Assembly (NCBI GenBank): GCA_022606425.2 | Contig: JAHDVF020000672.1 | Coordinates: 124,001 to 188,000 of the forward strand | Source of the DNA: Lepidostoma basale | Lineage: Eukaryota; Arthropoda; Insecta; Trichoptera; Lepidostomatidae | Reading direction: 5' to 3' | DNA: 64,000 nucleotides | Translations under genes and position numbers: made by a program | Shown: piece after piece, positions 10,457 to 21,445 of the stretch | How the letters are laid out: every line of letters begins with the position of its first letter | How positions within the stretch are numbered: the first letter of the stretch is position 1 | Notes under the pieces: generated by a model | The model's database searches: none | What the model was told of the DNA's origin: nothing | Seen by the model: only the letters and a program-made list of their open reading frames with translations

Positions 10457-13400
10457 TTAAGCGTTTCGTTTCCTCCTCGCCTGCTTCATCAAGCCCAAGA
10501 TGAAGTCCGCCTCGTTGGATTGGGCTAGCCTGATTTCTTCTCTGCAGTTCTGTTTTTCGTCAACCTTGCATCCTGGTCTTCCGTCTATGAGGTGCAGCTG
10601 TGAAGTCTTGAAGCAGCGTGGGTAGTGCAGACTTGGGTCTATCTTGAAGTACACGTCGACCCCTTCGGTGCATGGCTCCGAAGATCCGAGTCTGTAACAC
10701 TCTCCATTTCCATTCAGGGGAGCGAACGTCTTCCTGACAGCAGAGGGTCTCTTGGTCGTCTGCTTTCTTGTGTTCGATTGTCTTTTGTTTCTTCTATGTC
10801 CGATTCTATCACGAAAAGCCCTGCTACTGTCCAAATCATCAAGATTCGTTCTAATTTTAAATCCAATGTTTCTTTTATTAATTATGTGAATTGTGTCTTC
10901 ATCGTATTCAAATTCATAAGGATCAATTTTCTTTATGCCCATATCAATGAATCCTTTTTTGTATTGCCTATTGTAGCCATCGTTGTTGGTCGTGTCCCGT
11001 TTTGATCTCGCTTGTGGAGTATTCTGCCTGGCGCACAAGTCTTTGGAGCAGACGGCGAATCCAGTTTCCGTATTATACGTGATGACTTCATCAGCTTTGC
11101 AAGGTCCTCGCTGGTAGAAGATGTGACAGTCTTCGCTACCCTGAAATCCAATACATAGTTCACTTTCATGACATTATAATTTTTGACTTCAATTATAATG
11201 ATATAAGGGGATTAGCTATGAATGTTCCTATTTTTCCGATTTAAAATCGCTAATTTTTTAACGCGTACTGACTACCCTACACCGGAACGCACGTTTTTAT
11301 TTTAGCACCGTAAGGGAAAGGTTAAGTAATATGGCAGAAGACTTACCTCGATGTTTCCTGAGTCCTCGTCACAAGAGCAGAACCCTTCTCCATATGCATC
11401 AGCCTTGGCCAGTTGGCCTTTGCCCTTGCAGGTCTTCACGGCCTCCTTCGTCTTCAGGCACGCGCTGCTGGGGGGCCAGTACAACTGGAAGAACACATCA
11501 AACGTCTTCAATTCTTTTGACGCGTAAATGCCTTACAATCGCATACAGTTACGTCGAAAACTCGAAGGCCATTCTACAAGAATAAACATCACATCAAATG
11601 TAATTACAATTAAGTATTTACAGATCTTTAAATATAATACATCATACGTTTACTTATTGGCGTGGGAGAATAATTTGTATGCTTGAAATGAAATGGTCAA
11701 GTCAACAAGGCTTCGGCGGTATCAGGTTGTCTCAAGGATATAATATGGAAAAACAAGTATATGAGAACTGACAGTAAGGTTAGAATATATAAAACCCGCG
11801 TAAGGCCTATACTGACATATAGCATTGAGACCAGAGCGGATACCACAAGAACGAAGGCTAAAGTACGGGCGGCAGAGATGAGGACGCTGAGGATGATAGC
11901 AGGAAGGACTATTCGAGATAGGGTGAGGAACACGGCTATCCGCGAGATCTGCAAGGTGGAGGATGTGGTGAGATGGGGCAGACAACGCAGAAGATACTGG
12001 AAGTCGCACGTGCAGAGTATGGATCCCACCAGAATCCCACACGCTGTGGCGCATCAGATTCCTGCCGGCTGCCGTCCCCCCGGAAGAGATGGAGAGATAG
12101 TTGGGAGTCAACCTCCCAAGAGAGGCCAGCCTGATTTCAGGAACAGACCAAAGGTCTATAAGGAGAAGAAGAAGAAGAAGAAATGAAATAATAATGGTTC
12201 AGTCAAACGAGTAGGACTTTTGAAATGACAAAGGAACGGGTGCCTATTTTTTAGAACGATCCAAAGCAAGCCATAAAACGAAGAAAATGAAAAAAAATCC
12301 AAACAAACCATCACGCCGTTTTCCCGCAGGGGTAGGCAGAGAGAATAGACTACCACACTACTCTATCCTGGCAAACCTCTCTAGCTTCCTCCACATTCAT
12401 ATACGCACGTCGATTCCCCCCACTTCTAACATGACCAACCTTTAAAATTTGATTAATTTGGTCATGCCATATTTTCCTCGGTCTGCCTCGACTCCGTACT
12501 CCATTTCCATCGTTAACGTATACTTTCTTAACCATTCTTTCTCCATCCATGCGCTCCGCATTTGAAGAGTATCTTGTATTCCTAATGTCGAACCATCTCT
12601 CATGCGTTCCTGGTATTATATATTTTTATATTTAACCTGTTCTCAATAGATGTCTTAAACTATTATATAAAAATTGTTTGTAATATCTTTTGAGAAAATA
12701 AACTGATTTGATTTGATTCCCACCGGTGTCACCAGAGGCAGATTGGTTCTGTAGGTAAAACAATCCGTGTTGTCGCTGTCGTAGAAATCTATCAGGGACA
12801 AAAAGACCAACATCCTCTAGTATAATAATAGAATAATAAGTATTAGAACTCACCTCATCAGATTTCTCGCAAGGTTTCACCTTGCAGACCGCTTTCAACA
12901 ACTCCTCTTCTCCCTCCTGCTGCTTCTCCAGCACCAGCCACCTCTGCGTACCCTCACCAGCACACGGTTTCACAGAGTTCAGTTCCTGGCAGGCGCCATT
13001 GAACAGAACAGCCCTGGAGGCAAAACATTTTCTTTCCTCTTCAGAATAACTTTCTCTATTAAACGGATCCACTTTATCTATACCAGAAGTTTCAGCTTGC
13101 TCAAAAAATACAAATGAATCCTCATCATCTCCAGATCTCGCAATATCTCCTTCATCGTTCTGATATCCATCTTCAGAACCACGGCTTTTTAATTTGATTT
13201 TATCTTTTTTCAAAATGCTACCGCAACCATTTTGATTCCACATGTTTCTAAAACAGCTGCATTTTGTTTTTTTCTCATCTTCGATGTTTTTTTTACAATC
13301 TTCACTGATCCAAGCGCACAAGACTTCACTACACTTTATCAAATCCTCTGTAAATTTTGTGTCTGAAGTGTGTTTGTGGGAGCAGACGGGACTTTTATTT

Positions 13401-13648
13401 TCCGCGTAGTCTTCCAAATTAAACACACATTCTTTTATGTCGTCTAGATTTTTAAAAACCTCTTCTTTTTTAGATTCGCTGCCTTCGCTATCATCGAATA
13501 TTTCATCAGACAAATATTTGAAGGTGTGATGTGCTCTGTCGCCGTTTTGTTTGTTCCTGGTATCTGTAGAGGATGTCGGATTACCCGCAAACATCCGTAG
13601 CTCGAAAACCACAAGAAATATTAATAACAAACAGCTTCTGGCCGCCAT
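10457..13648 (-). CDS. Secreted cysteine-rich protein with DUF4789-like modules
   Basis: Three exons, both introns in phase 0: 13648-12854, 11484-11347 and 11140-10457, giving 538 residues. The start ATG lies in the context CAAAATGG. Residues 1-22 are a signal peptide (ARSCLLLIFLVVFELRMFAG). Residues 23-205 are acidic, with a Cys group at 74-142. From about 208 come modules of the form C...VLFNGACQELNSVKPC...AVCKVKPC, then LYWPPSSACL...FCSC, then CHIFYQRGPC...AVCSKDLC, and at the C-terminus GECYRLGSSEPC. The pattern FNGxCYxLGSxxPC is the hallmark, as I recall it, of insect DUF4789 proteins. Basic clusters (RSKR, RRNKR, QARRKRNA) could be processing sites or simple basic linkers. Function is unknown; extracellular location is inferred. 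The gene appears intact. Intron 1 holds LINE fragments and intron 2 is mostly repeat M. Confidence 0.8.
11189..11333 (-). repeat. Repeat M fragment filling an intron
   Basis: This matches inverted the first part of repeat M at 52660-52810, including the terminal block cctttcccttacggtgct. It makes up most of the 206-bp second intron of the DUF4789-type gene, so the element either landed in that intron or largely created its present length. Confidence 0.7.
11700..12183 (+). mobile_element. LINE-E 3' end in intron 1 of the DUF4789-type gene
   Basis: A 141-residue ORF starting near MRTDSKVRIYKTRVRPILTY contains the segments RTKAKVRAAEMRTLRMIAGR and VVRWGRQRRRYW, and ends in (GAA)n at 12166-12182. 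A close copy lies at 42905-43380. It is antisense to the host gene. Confidence 0.8.
12308..12556 (-). mobile_element. LINE-B3 3' end in intron 1 of the DUF4789-type gene
   Basis: The minus strand encodes MDGERMVKKVYVNDGNGVR, GRPRKIWHDQINQILKVGHV and VEEAREVCQDRVVW. The B3 subfamily is marked by GVRSRGR. It is in the same orientation as the host gene. Confidence 0.8.
12557..12825. mobile_element. Two LINE-A pieces tail to body
   Basis: 12557-12716 is a plus-strand LINE-A 3' end ending in aaactgatttgatttgatt. 12717-12825 is an inverted internal LINE-A block (cccaccggtgtcaccagagg). They differ in orientation and probably came separately. The second piece ends close to the exon 1 donor at 12854. 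Confidence 0.65.
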
Positions 13649-13921
13649 TTTGCGATGTTGTTTATAATTTTCACTTTGATAACAAATTGAATCTTAAATT
13701 CAAGTGTCGATCATCACAAATGCTAGCTGAAATAACAAACCAAATTTCAAGCACCAATCACTATTGATTCTTTAGAGTGTTTTGATATTTAAACTTCGAA
13801 CTTTTATACTCCTGAATAATATTTACCCATTAGACACATTTTTTTGTTTTTCCACAATGCAAAAGTGTTAAGTTTAAATTAATATTAATTATCTGAACCC
13901 CATTTAAAAAGACAACGATAT

Positions 13922-14500
13922 TAAATGGTGCACTTAAAGTTGTCATCGCAAACAAAAGCCTATCCAAAAAAGCTAAGATGGCAGTGCACAATGGTGTTCT
14001 TGTGCCGACCCTTATGTATGGAAGCGAAGCATGCAACTGGCAAAAGAAGGATGAAAGTAGAATAAATGCAGTAGAAATGAGATCTCTTAGACGAATGAGT
14101 GATACTCTGTGTATGATAGAGTATCGAATGAAAATATAAGAAGTGAATGCGGTGCGAATGATTGTGTTATGAACAAAATAATGAAAGGATCATTAAGATA
14201 GTTTGGACATATGGAAAGAATGAATGAAGAAAGAATGGTAAAAAAAATATATGTTAACGATGTAAATTGAACCAGAAATAGACGAAGACCGAGGAAAACG
14301 TGGCACGATCAAATAAATTAAATATTGAATGTCGGCCATGTGAGGAGTCAGAGAAATCGACGCGCGTGCATGACACGATCTATGAATGTAGAGGAAGCGA
14401 GAGAAATATGTCAGGAAAGAAAAGTGTGTCAGTCAATTCTTTCTGCCTACCCCTTCGGGGAGACGGCGTGATGGTTAGTTAGTTAGTTAGTTAGTTAGAT
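13922..14500 (+). mobile_element. LINE-B1 3' end upstream of the DUF4789-type gene
   Basis: It runs from the ALKVVIANKSLSKKAKMAV-like segment to a (TTAG)n tail at 14475-14499. Internal frameshifts and one stop are present. It begins about 270 bp upstream of the start codon of the gene at 13648, which limits how much ancestral promoter remains between them. Confidence 0.85.
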
Positions 14501-14559
14501 AATCCAATATTTTGATATTTCAAAATTATTAACTGTTTAAAAATAATAAAAAACTTTGT

Positions 14560-14672
14560 TATAAATATCACAATTGATTATATTTTCTTGCGAAGCTGTT
14601 TTGCTAACCGATTTTAGCATCGTCAGGTCGGTCATCACTGTCGCGAGAAAATATAATAAATTCTTATATTTA
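14560..14672. repeat. Foldback hairpin with a hammerhead-like apex
   Basis: The arms attatattttcttgc and gcgagaaaatataat enclose, on the minus strand, CTGACGA, the hairpin GCTAAAATCGGTTAGC, then AAAACAGCTTC. This is the same three-box layout as the foldbacks at 4200 and 37993, but with CTGATGA changed to CTGACGA and GAAA changed to AAAA. Confidence 0.6.
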
Positions 14673-14711
14673 TAAAGAAGTTTGTTTTATTTTTATACAG
14701 TTAATAATAAT

Positions 14712-15408
14712 AATGGTCATCGAAAACAAACATGCTAAGATGGCAGCGCACAATGGTGTTCTTGTGCCGACCCTTGTGTATGGAGGTGAAGCAAGGAACT
14801 GGCAAAATAGTTTTTACCAGTTTTACCAGTTCGGTGCTTAATTTACGTACATAAGGGTAGGAACAAGAATACAATTATATATTTATAGGGATATTACAGT
14901 TATTAGAAGAAATGTTCTTGTGTTGTTATACTGACCCTGATGAATGGAAGCGAAGCATGGAACTGGCAAAATAAGGATGAAAGTAGAATAAATGCAGTAG
15001 AAAAGAGATCTCTTAGACGAATGTGTGGATAATCTGTGTACGATAGAGTGTTGAATGAAAATATAAGAAGTGAATGCGGTGGAATGATGGCGTTATGAAC
15101 AAAATAATGAAAGGATCATTAAGATGGTTTTGACACATGGAAAGAATGAATGAAGAAAGAGTGGTAAAAAAAGTGTATGTTAACGATGTAAATGGAACAA
15201 GAAATAAAGGAAGACCGAGTTAAACGTGGCACGATCAAATTAATCAAATATTAAATGTGTGTCACGTGAGGAGCCAGAGAAATCGACACGACGTATGATT
15301 GTTGAGAAGCGAGAGTAATATGTCAAGAAAGAAAAGTGTGGCAGTCCATTCATTCTGCCTACCCCTTCTGGGAGACGGCGTGATGGTTAGTTAGTTAGTT
15401 AGTTAGAA
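14712..15408 (+). mobile_element. LINE-B1, two adjacent pieces
   Basis: A short piece at 14712-14815 (KHAKMAAHNGVLVPT region) is followed by a longer copy from about 14905. The longer copy covers the C-terminal reverse-transcriptase end and finishes in (TTAG)n at 15388-15406. Both are frameshifted. Confidence 0.75.
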
Positions 15409-15890
15409 GAAATGTGTACTAGCTAGACGGCTTCGGTAAAGGAAGTTTCATTTTGCGAATTTGATATGCATTTTTACCGTTATTCAAGAGAAAATATATA
15501 ATTAGAGCCAATCTTAATATGCTATCACTCATGCAGCATCCACGTTCATAAAATGACACATAAAAACAATCATTTTGAAGATAAATAATTTGTTGATGAA
15601 TTCAAACCCGTGTCAGATATTGACACATCCATAATATTAGTTAAATATATCACAATATATGCGATGTCACCACCCAAACTACTCACACGCAATACTAATT
15701 TGAACTGGATTTTAAAAAACTTGGAATGCGACACGGTTGTCAGTTGTTTTTACATCCGCAAATGGCGTCCATTCCCGCCGTTGACCCTGCTGTCACTGGC
15801 GAGCCGCTCATAGGCTGTTGCTAATCACTGCAATAACCAATAGCGCGGGAGTGGAATTACACTTCTGTGTGCCTGAGAATGACTTAAGAA
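15409..15890. other. No gene or named repeat recognised
   Basis: AT-rich then mixed sequence with a GC-richer patch at 15765-15860 containing ccaatagcgc. The ORF at 15610-15813 shows no family resemblance. Confidence 0.45.
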
Positions 15891-15945
15891 ACTTCTTCTT
15901 AGTGTTAATTACAAAGCCTACACTAAGAAGAAGTTCCTTAATATT
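15891..15945. repeat. Short perfect inverted repeat
   Basis: aacttcttcttagtgt and acactaagaagaagtt flank a spacer of about 20 bp. The arms contain a cttcttctt tract like the tails of the GAA-tailed LINEs. Confidence 0.6.
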
Positions 15946-16092
15946 ATGAAATGCTTCCTAAACCTCGTCCTTTGTCCTACATGCCAAAAACTGTAGGTAC
16001 TCCACATTTTTTTCCCATCCCGCATTTGTCTCCTCTGCCTCTCCTGTTCTTCCCGCTGTATATTCCTGTGGTGTATCATTATTTTTTTTTTA

Positions 16093-16292
16093 ATTAAAAA
16101 AAAATAATTATGCATACAACAGGTCGTTTGACCCAATTACTGTATACATTTTTTTAGCTATTATATTGATTCTCGTAACATGTGATAGGTAGCCAATCTA
16201 TAGCCATTTTATTGTCACGTGAATTCTACACCAGACCAAAGACAGTGTGACAATCACACTGCCATCGCCGGGAATCGAACCCGCAACCTTAT
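16093..16292 (-). mobile_element. SINE-S, head truncated
   Basis: The body (taaaatggc...tgacaat) and the B-box part of the tRNA-like head are present, but the A-box part is missing after about 16290. Confidence 0.75.
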
Positions 16293-16365
16293 TTTATATA
16301 ATGTTCCTAAAATGTTCATGTATTATATATTATGTTTATTTATTCAATAAAGTACAGCGGAGCAT

Positions 16366-16535
16366 AGAAGTAGGATGGAGTAGATTAAATGTGGTCTGGC
16401 ACCCCCTTATTTAAATGTAAGTCCCGGATGGACCGGGGACAGGCCCAGGGAGTGTACGAGCGAGGCTGATAAAAGGGCGCCGCTACGCCCTATAACAGCC
16501 TCGGGTATGTGGCGGGAACTTCTATGTTCCTTTTA
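16366..16535 (+). repeat. Repeat P copy
   Basis: It carries gattaaatgtgg, a GC-rich block with agggcgccgctacgccctat, and ends near ggcgggaacttctatg. An inverted copy is at 19318-19512, and a short related block occurs at 37418-37480. It has no coding capacity and its class is unknown. Confidence 0.6.
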
Positions 16536-16854
16536 AAAAAAAAGTGTAGGCTTTGTGGCATGATTTTCAAAAGGCATTGGACTTCTGGTGGTTGGCGGGT
16601 CAACACAATGAAAGGGAGTCTGGATGTATCCATTATTTTCACGTGTGCTTACCAATATCTTAAACGACATCTTAACGACTCTTTCATTATTTTGTTCATA
16701 AAAAGTAGATGACTGGAAACTGGAAAGACCTGGAGAGTGGAGAAGGATGACCAGGAATAAGAGCCAGTACTGAAGGCCAAATTTACACCAGGATATAGCG
16801 CCGAAGAAAATTTTTTAAAAATATGTTGTTGTGAGATGAAGTCCTATGATCAAT

Positions 16855-17085
16855 TACTGGAAAAACATATATCGTTCAGTGGAGTAGATCCAGAAGAAGA
16901 TACTGGAGGGACCATGTAGCCCGAATGGATGGTGACAGACTTGCATATACAGCCGCTTATGAAATCCCCTCCGGACACCGCCCACCTAAAATATGGAAGG
17001 ACAGCTGATTTGATGTGATGACATGATTTCTGTGTCATAGATCATCAGATGAACAGATCAAAAGAAGAACAAGAAGAAGAGAAAA
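16855..17085 (+). mobile_element. LINE-E 3' end
   Basis: The block with cagaagaagatactggaggg and cctccggacaccgcccacct matches the LINE-E 3' region. It ends in a degenerate gaagaacaagaagaag tail. Confidence 0.6.
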
Positions 17086-17139
17086 ATTATGAGAATGACA
17101 AATATTTGCGAACTGAACTTAATTGACAGATGTGTAGTC

Positions 17140-17545
17140 TTATGAGCATTTCCCTTACGGTGCTAAAATAAAAACACGCGTTCCTGTGTTCGGTAGTCAG
17201 TACCCGATAGCGTAGATCCACTCTGGTTGCAAGCCCGAGAGCTACTGCCGGCGGCAGTGAGAACATTGAGCTCCTCGCGCTTCCACAGTGAAGTATGCAA
17301 GAGTGAGATGCAAATATAGTGTCGCGCTCTCAGCGCCATGAATTTTGTTTCCGATGTTCACAAAATACTTCCGATGTACCCGATAAATTTTGATTATTAT
17401 TAATATTATTTTTTTAATCAATGCGTAAATATATTTTGGAGGAATGCCTAAAATCTTAACCTTGTATTAATTATAATTATAGAGATATTGATGGTTATTA
17501 GAAGCAACGTGTAGAAGATACCCATCACAGGGAAGGGACGGTTAA
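17140..17545 (+). repeat. Repeat M, uninterrupted copy
   Basis: It starts at tttcccttacggtgctaaaa and runs through a GC-rich centre (gagagctactgccggcggca) to gaagcaacgtgtagaagata. The same order occurs at 52660-53790, where LINE-B splits it; a fragment fills the intron at 11189. It has no ORF. Confidence 0.7.
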
Positions 17546-17819
17546 AAAATTGGCCAGCAGATTTGAAAGCTTGAAGCAGCCAGAGCCCTCTGTTGTAAAA
17601 CAGACAGAATTATCCGAAACACCTTATACTATTTTTCTGGACTCAAGTATTGAAGCGTAATATCGCCCTCAGCAACCGGTATCGGAGCCAACTAGGCACA
17701 GAAGAGGCTAAAGTTATAAATAGATTTCGATTATTTAAGAATACACCAACTAAGTAAAGGATGCTTGCTTAAACATACATTGCGGTGATGTGTAACTAGT
17801 ACCCATAACTCTAAAATCG
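17546..17819. other. No gene or named repeat recognised
   Basis: Mixed sequence between repeat M and LINE-B, with no ORF or repeat relation seen. Confidence 0.4.
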
Positions 17820-18255
17820 ATGCTAACTAACTAACTAACTAACCATCACGCCGTCTCCCCGAAGGGGTAGGCAGAAAGAATGGACTGCCACACTTTTCTT
17901 TCCTGACATATTTATCTCGCTTCCTCAACATTCATACATCGTGTCATGCACGCGCGTCGATTTCTCTGACTCCTCACATGGCCGACATTCAATATTTGAT
18001 TTATTTGGTCATGCCACGTTTTCCTCGGTCTTCCTCTATTTCTGGTTCCATTTACATCATTAACATATAATTTTTTTACCATTCTTTCTTCATTCATTCT
18101 TTCAATATGTCCAAACCATCTTAATGATCATTATTTTGTTCATGACACCATCATTCGCACCGCATTCACTTCTTATATTTTCATTCGGCACTCTTTCATA
18201 CACAGAGTATCCACACATTCTTCTAAGAGATCTCATTTCAACTGCATTTACAAAT
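17820..18255 (-). mobile_element. LINE-B1 3' end
   Basis: It starts with four antisense TTAG units and reads on the minus strand MNEERMVKKLYVNDVNGTR, then RPRKTWHDQINQILNVGHV. It is truncated in the MRSLRRM region near 18250. Confidence 0.85.
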
Positions 18256-18304
18256 CGATGCAAATATTACAAATTCCATTGCAACTTTTTTTGTGTGTAC
18301 AACA

Positions 18305-19325
18305 TAGAACACTGGTTTCCAATCTTTTCTGAACCACCGCCCCTTCACAAAAAAAAATAAATGCTCAACGCCCCCCCCCCACCCTTAAGGTTGTCCCAAA
18401 CACATAGAATAACATTGTTAAATTAAAAAAATATTATTGAATCTATTGTATTATGGTATATATTTTTAATTTATCAGTAATATTTTATTCACGAAAACAG
18501 AAATTTCCAAGTATTTGATTATTATTTTCTGAAATACTCGTACTGGTATATCACGGCCACCCCCCATCACTTCTTCTTCTTTTAATAGATCTGACGATCT
18601 GTGACACGGAAATCATATCTCGTCGGATGATGAGATCCAGCTGTCCCTCCATCTCTTAGGCGGTCTTCCAGGTGGGCGGTGTCCGGAGGGGATTTCACCA
18701 TCCATTCGGGCTACATGGTCCCTCCAGTATCTTCTTCTGGATCTACTCCACTGAACGATATCCTCTATTTCGCAGGTTTTTCTTATGTCTACGTTGCGGA
18801 CACGATCTCGGAGATTTGTCCAGTAATTGATCTTGGGACCTTCATCTCCGATGTTTTTAGTAGTCCCTTGGTTCGCACAGTGTCAGCCCGCGTCTCTACA
18901 GCGTACATCATGATAGGTCGCACGTATGTTTTGTAGATTCTGATCTTGCTGTCGATACGCATGTGCTTGTTCTTCCACTGCTTTAATTTATCTCTTAAAA
19001 TATAAAAATTCATATCATCCAATTGAATGTAGATCTAAATGTAATGGAATCTTTCAGTTTAATTTTCATCCACTCCCCGAACTACCGAAATATGGGAATC
19101 ATGCACACGTGATAAAAATGATGGCAATACAGACGATAACAACAATTAACCAATATTAAAGTTTAATTTGCTTTATTAGTACGTGATTAGCGTGTATATT
19201 TGTATTTTTTACCTGTCCACGCCCTCACTGTGCCATCTCAACGCCCCCTAATTTTCTCTGGGTCTTGGCTGCCCCGCTCAAGTCTCAAACGCCCACAAGG
19301 GGGCGTTATCGCCCACTTTGAAAAC
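18305..19325. mobile_element. hAT-like non-autonomous element, split by LINE-E
   Basis: The left end actggtttccaatcttttct and the right end cgcccactttgaaaaccta resemble the CAGTGGTTTTCAAA-type ends of hAT elements. The right subterminal block (gggcgttatcgcccact) is typical of these. A LINE-E copy at 18567-19022 lies inside. The assignment rests on the end sequences only; no transposase is present. Confidence 0.5.
18567..19022 (-). mobile_element. LINE-E inside a hAT-like element
   Basis: The minus strand encodes MDDMNFYILRDKLKQWKNKH, then MRIDSKIRIYKTYVRPIMMY and AVETRADTVRTKGLLKTSEM. The left end has the antisense GAA tail (cttcttcttttaat at 18572). Confidence 0.75.
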
Positions 19326-19512
19326 CTAGGACATAGAAGGTTACCCGCCGCTTAACCGAAGCTGTTATAGGACGCGGCGGCGCCCCTTCGTCAGCTTCGC
19401 TCAAACAATCCCTAGGCCCGCCCTCCATCCACGCGGGACTCACATTAGCTGGAGAATGCACCATTCCAGAAAAAAAAGCAAAAGGCAAAAGGGCATCTAG
19501 CCACATTTAATC
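19318..19512 (-). repeat. Repeat P, inverted copy
   Basis: Inverted relative to 16366-16535, sharing gattaaatgtggct, gggcgccgc and cttctatgtcc. It directly follows the hAT-like right end. Confidence 0.6.
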
Positions 19513-19744
19513 CAGTTTAATTTCAATCCACTTCTATGTCCCAATCTCACAAAACAAAGCAAAATATGGTGCATGATTTTATGGGCTATTATAAAATTGT
19601 GACAGAGTGTGGGATGGGAGAGAAAACTTGGAATGATGAAAGAAATAAAGAAATCTTAAGTAAATAAAGAAAACAGTCATGGAAACTAAGGACAGGAACA
19701 CAGGGAACCTAACATTTTAATGTGTATAAAATAAAAATAAATTT

Positions 19745-20100
19745 GATCCAAGAGGCAAGGTCAAGGTCCTGAGCAGGTGCCTTCCTCCTTCGATTCTTTG
19801 AAGAACCATCTCATTCGTGATGTGGTCTCTCCACGAAATTCCTAATAGTCTTCTATAGGACCACATCTCAAAAACCTCTAGTCTCGCTTATCTCTTTCGG
19901 ATAGGCACCATGTCTCGCAGCCGTACATCAAGATACTCCATACATAGGTCTTGATGAGGAGTATTCTCAGTTTTAGGTCTATATTATTTGATTATATTAT
20001 TTTCGACCTTTTATTAAACGCAAGCCTAGCCGGATATATACGGCTGTCGACCTCGCTCTTAGACCGACCGTCTCATGTTAATTTGCTCCCGAGTTAGACA
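19745..20100 (-). mobile_element. LINE-D fragment
   Basis: Antisense to the LINE-D copy at 58905, sharing aaggtcctgagcaggtgcct and cgcaagcctagc. It covers the TAVYIRLGL to LRTLSE region with frameshifts, and has lost the 3' end seen in the copies at 22543 and 58905. Confidence 0.7.
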
Positions 20101-20204
20101 AACTCCTTGGTGTTCTTTAGTGGAATTCCTGACATCACTACTCTCATCTGATGTTGCGTTCGGCCTACAGTCAGCAGCTTTGTTTTGTCTTTATTTATCT
20201 TCAT

Positions 20205-20352
20205 GTTGTAGCTATCTTAGCCATTTTATTGTCACGTGAATTCTACACCAGACCAAAGACAGTGTGACAATCAAACTTTCATTTCCGGGAATCGAACCCA
20301 GGACCTTCGGTATGGCAGTCAGAGGTCTTGCCACTCTGTCACGAAGGTCGTC
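20205..20352 (-). mobile_element. SINE-S copy
   Basis: A full tRNA-like head with A-box and B-box on the minus strand, followed by a short part of the body. Confidence 0.8.
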
Positions 20353-20429
20353 ATTTTAACTATTCCTCCGTTATACATTTACGCATCTATTTAAACGATT
20401 AATTATTACATAATAAATACTTTCCTTAG

Positions 20430-20575
20430 ACCACATCGAAGGTCTCGGGTTCGATTCCCGGCGAATTTAAAAAATCACACTGTCTTTAAGTCTGGTCAAC
20501 AATAAAATGGCGATAGACATAAAATAGCTATCTATCTAATTTCATGAGAATCAATATAACAGCTATAATTAATAC
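20430..20575 (+). mobile_element. SINE-S copy lacking the A-box
   Basis: It begins inside the head at cgaaggtctcgggttcgatt and then has the SINE body. It faces the minus-strand copy at 20205-20352. Confidence 0.7.
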
Positions 20576-20664
20576 GATTAAAACGTCTGTTTTACACAAG
20601 TTTTATCATAGTTTATGTGAATGACGTGTTTCGCCTGTCTAAGGCATTATTAAATGTCACATTA

Positions 20665-21105
20665 ATGGTGTCCTTAGGCCGACCCTTATGTATGGAAGTG
20701 AAGCATGGAACTGGCAAAATAAGGATGAAAGTATAGTAAATATAGTAGAAATGAGATCTCTAAGACGAATGTGTGTAAAGCTGTTTATGATAGAGTGTCA
20801 AATGCAAGTATAAGAAGTGAATGCGGTGCGAATGAAAGTGTTATGAAAAAAAAAATTAAAGGGTCGTTAAGATGGTTTGGACACATGGAAAGAATGAGCG
20901 AAGACAGAATGGTGAAGAAGGTATATGTAAACGACGTAAACGGAGCTAAAAATAGAGAAAGGTCGAGGAAAACGTGGCACGATCAAATCAATCAAATATT
21001 GAATGTCGGTCACGTGAGTAGTCGGAGAAATTGACGTGCGTGCATGACAAGATGCATGACAAAAGAACAGTGTGGCGGTCCATGTGATAGTTAGTTAGTT
21101 AGTTA
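20665..21105 (+). mobile_element. LINE-B1 inserted in repeat C
   Basis: It encodes MRSLRRMC..., FGHMERMSEDRMVKKVYVND and RKTWHDQINQILNVGHV, and ends in (TTAG)n at 21088-21103. The last 50 coding bases are partly deleted. Confidence 0.8.
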
Positions 21106-21119
21106 CATTTGATAATGCC

Positions 21120-21410
21120 TTAAGAGCATGCAGAACCAACCTGCCTCTGGTGATGCCGGTGGGGAGAGCAAACGAACTGCTGAGCATGATCGCTTCGGAG
21201 ATCGATGTCTTTCATATTCGTGAAAGTAAGTTCAGAAGACAAATACTCTTGACTTTGGAGAGTATCTTGTATTCCTAATGTCGAACCATCTCTCATGCGT
21301 TCCTGGTATTATATGTTTATTATATTTTATCTGTTCTCAATAGATGGCTTCAACTATAATAATTGTTTGTAAAATCTTTTGAGAAAATAAACTGATTTGA
21401 TTTGATTTGA
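21120..21410 (+). mobile_element. LINE-A inserted in repeat C
   Basis: It starts at gcagaaccaacctgcctctg and runs to aaactgatttgatttgattt. A short aaga on both sides is a possible target-site duplication. Confidence 0.75.
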
Positions 21411-21445
21411 AAGACAGGCAAAACATGTCATTCACATAAACTAAA

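Larger units (their letters stand above)
20576..21445. repeat. Repeat C copy split by LINE-B and LINE-A
   Basis: The left arm is 20576-20661 (tgacgtgtttcgcctgtctaa). The right arm resumes at 21105-21120 (acatttgataatgcctta) and finishes at 21404-21445 (gacaggcaaaacatgtcatt). Reading the three pieces together gives one uninterrupted repeat C, so both LINEs inserted into it. Confidence 0.7.

Noticed and set aside
12557..12825. LINE-A pieces in opposite orientation as a twin-priming product
   Set aside because: In twin priming the inverted 5' piece should lie upstream of the 3' piece; here it lies beyond the 3' tail, so two separate events are simpler.
14475..14499. TTAG repeats as telomeric sequence
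   Set aside because: The unit is TTAG, not the insect TTAGG, each run is short and always joined to a LINE-B coding end, so it is a LINE tail.
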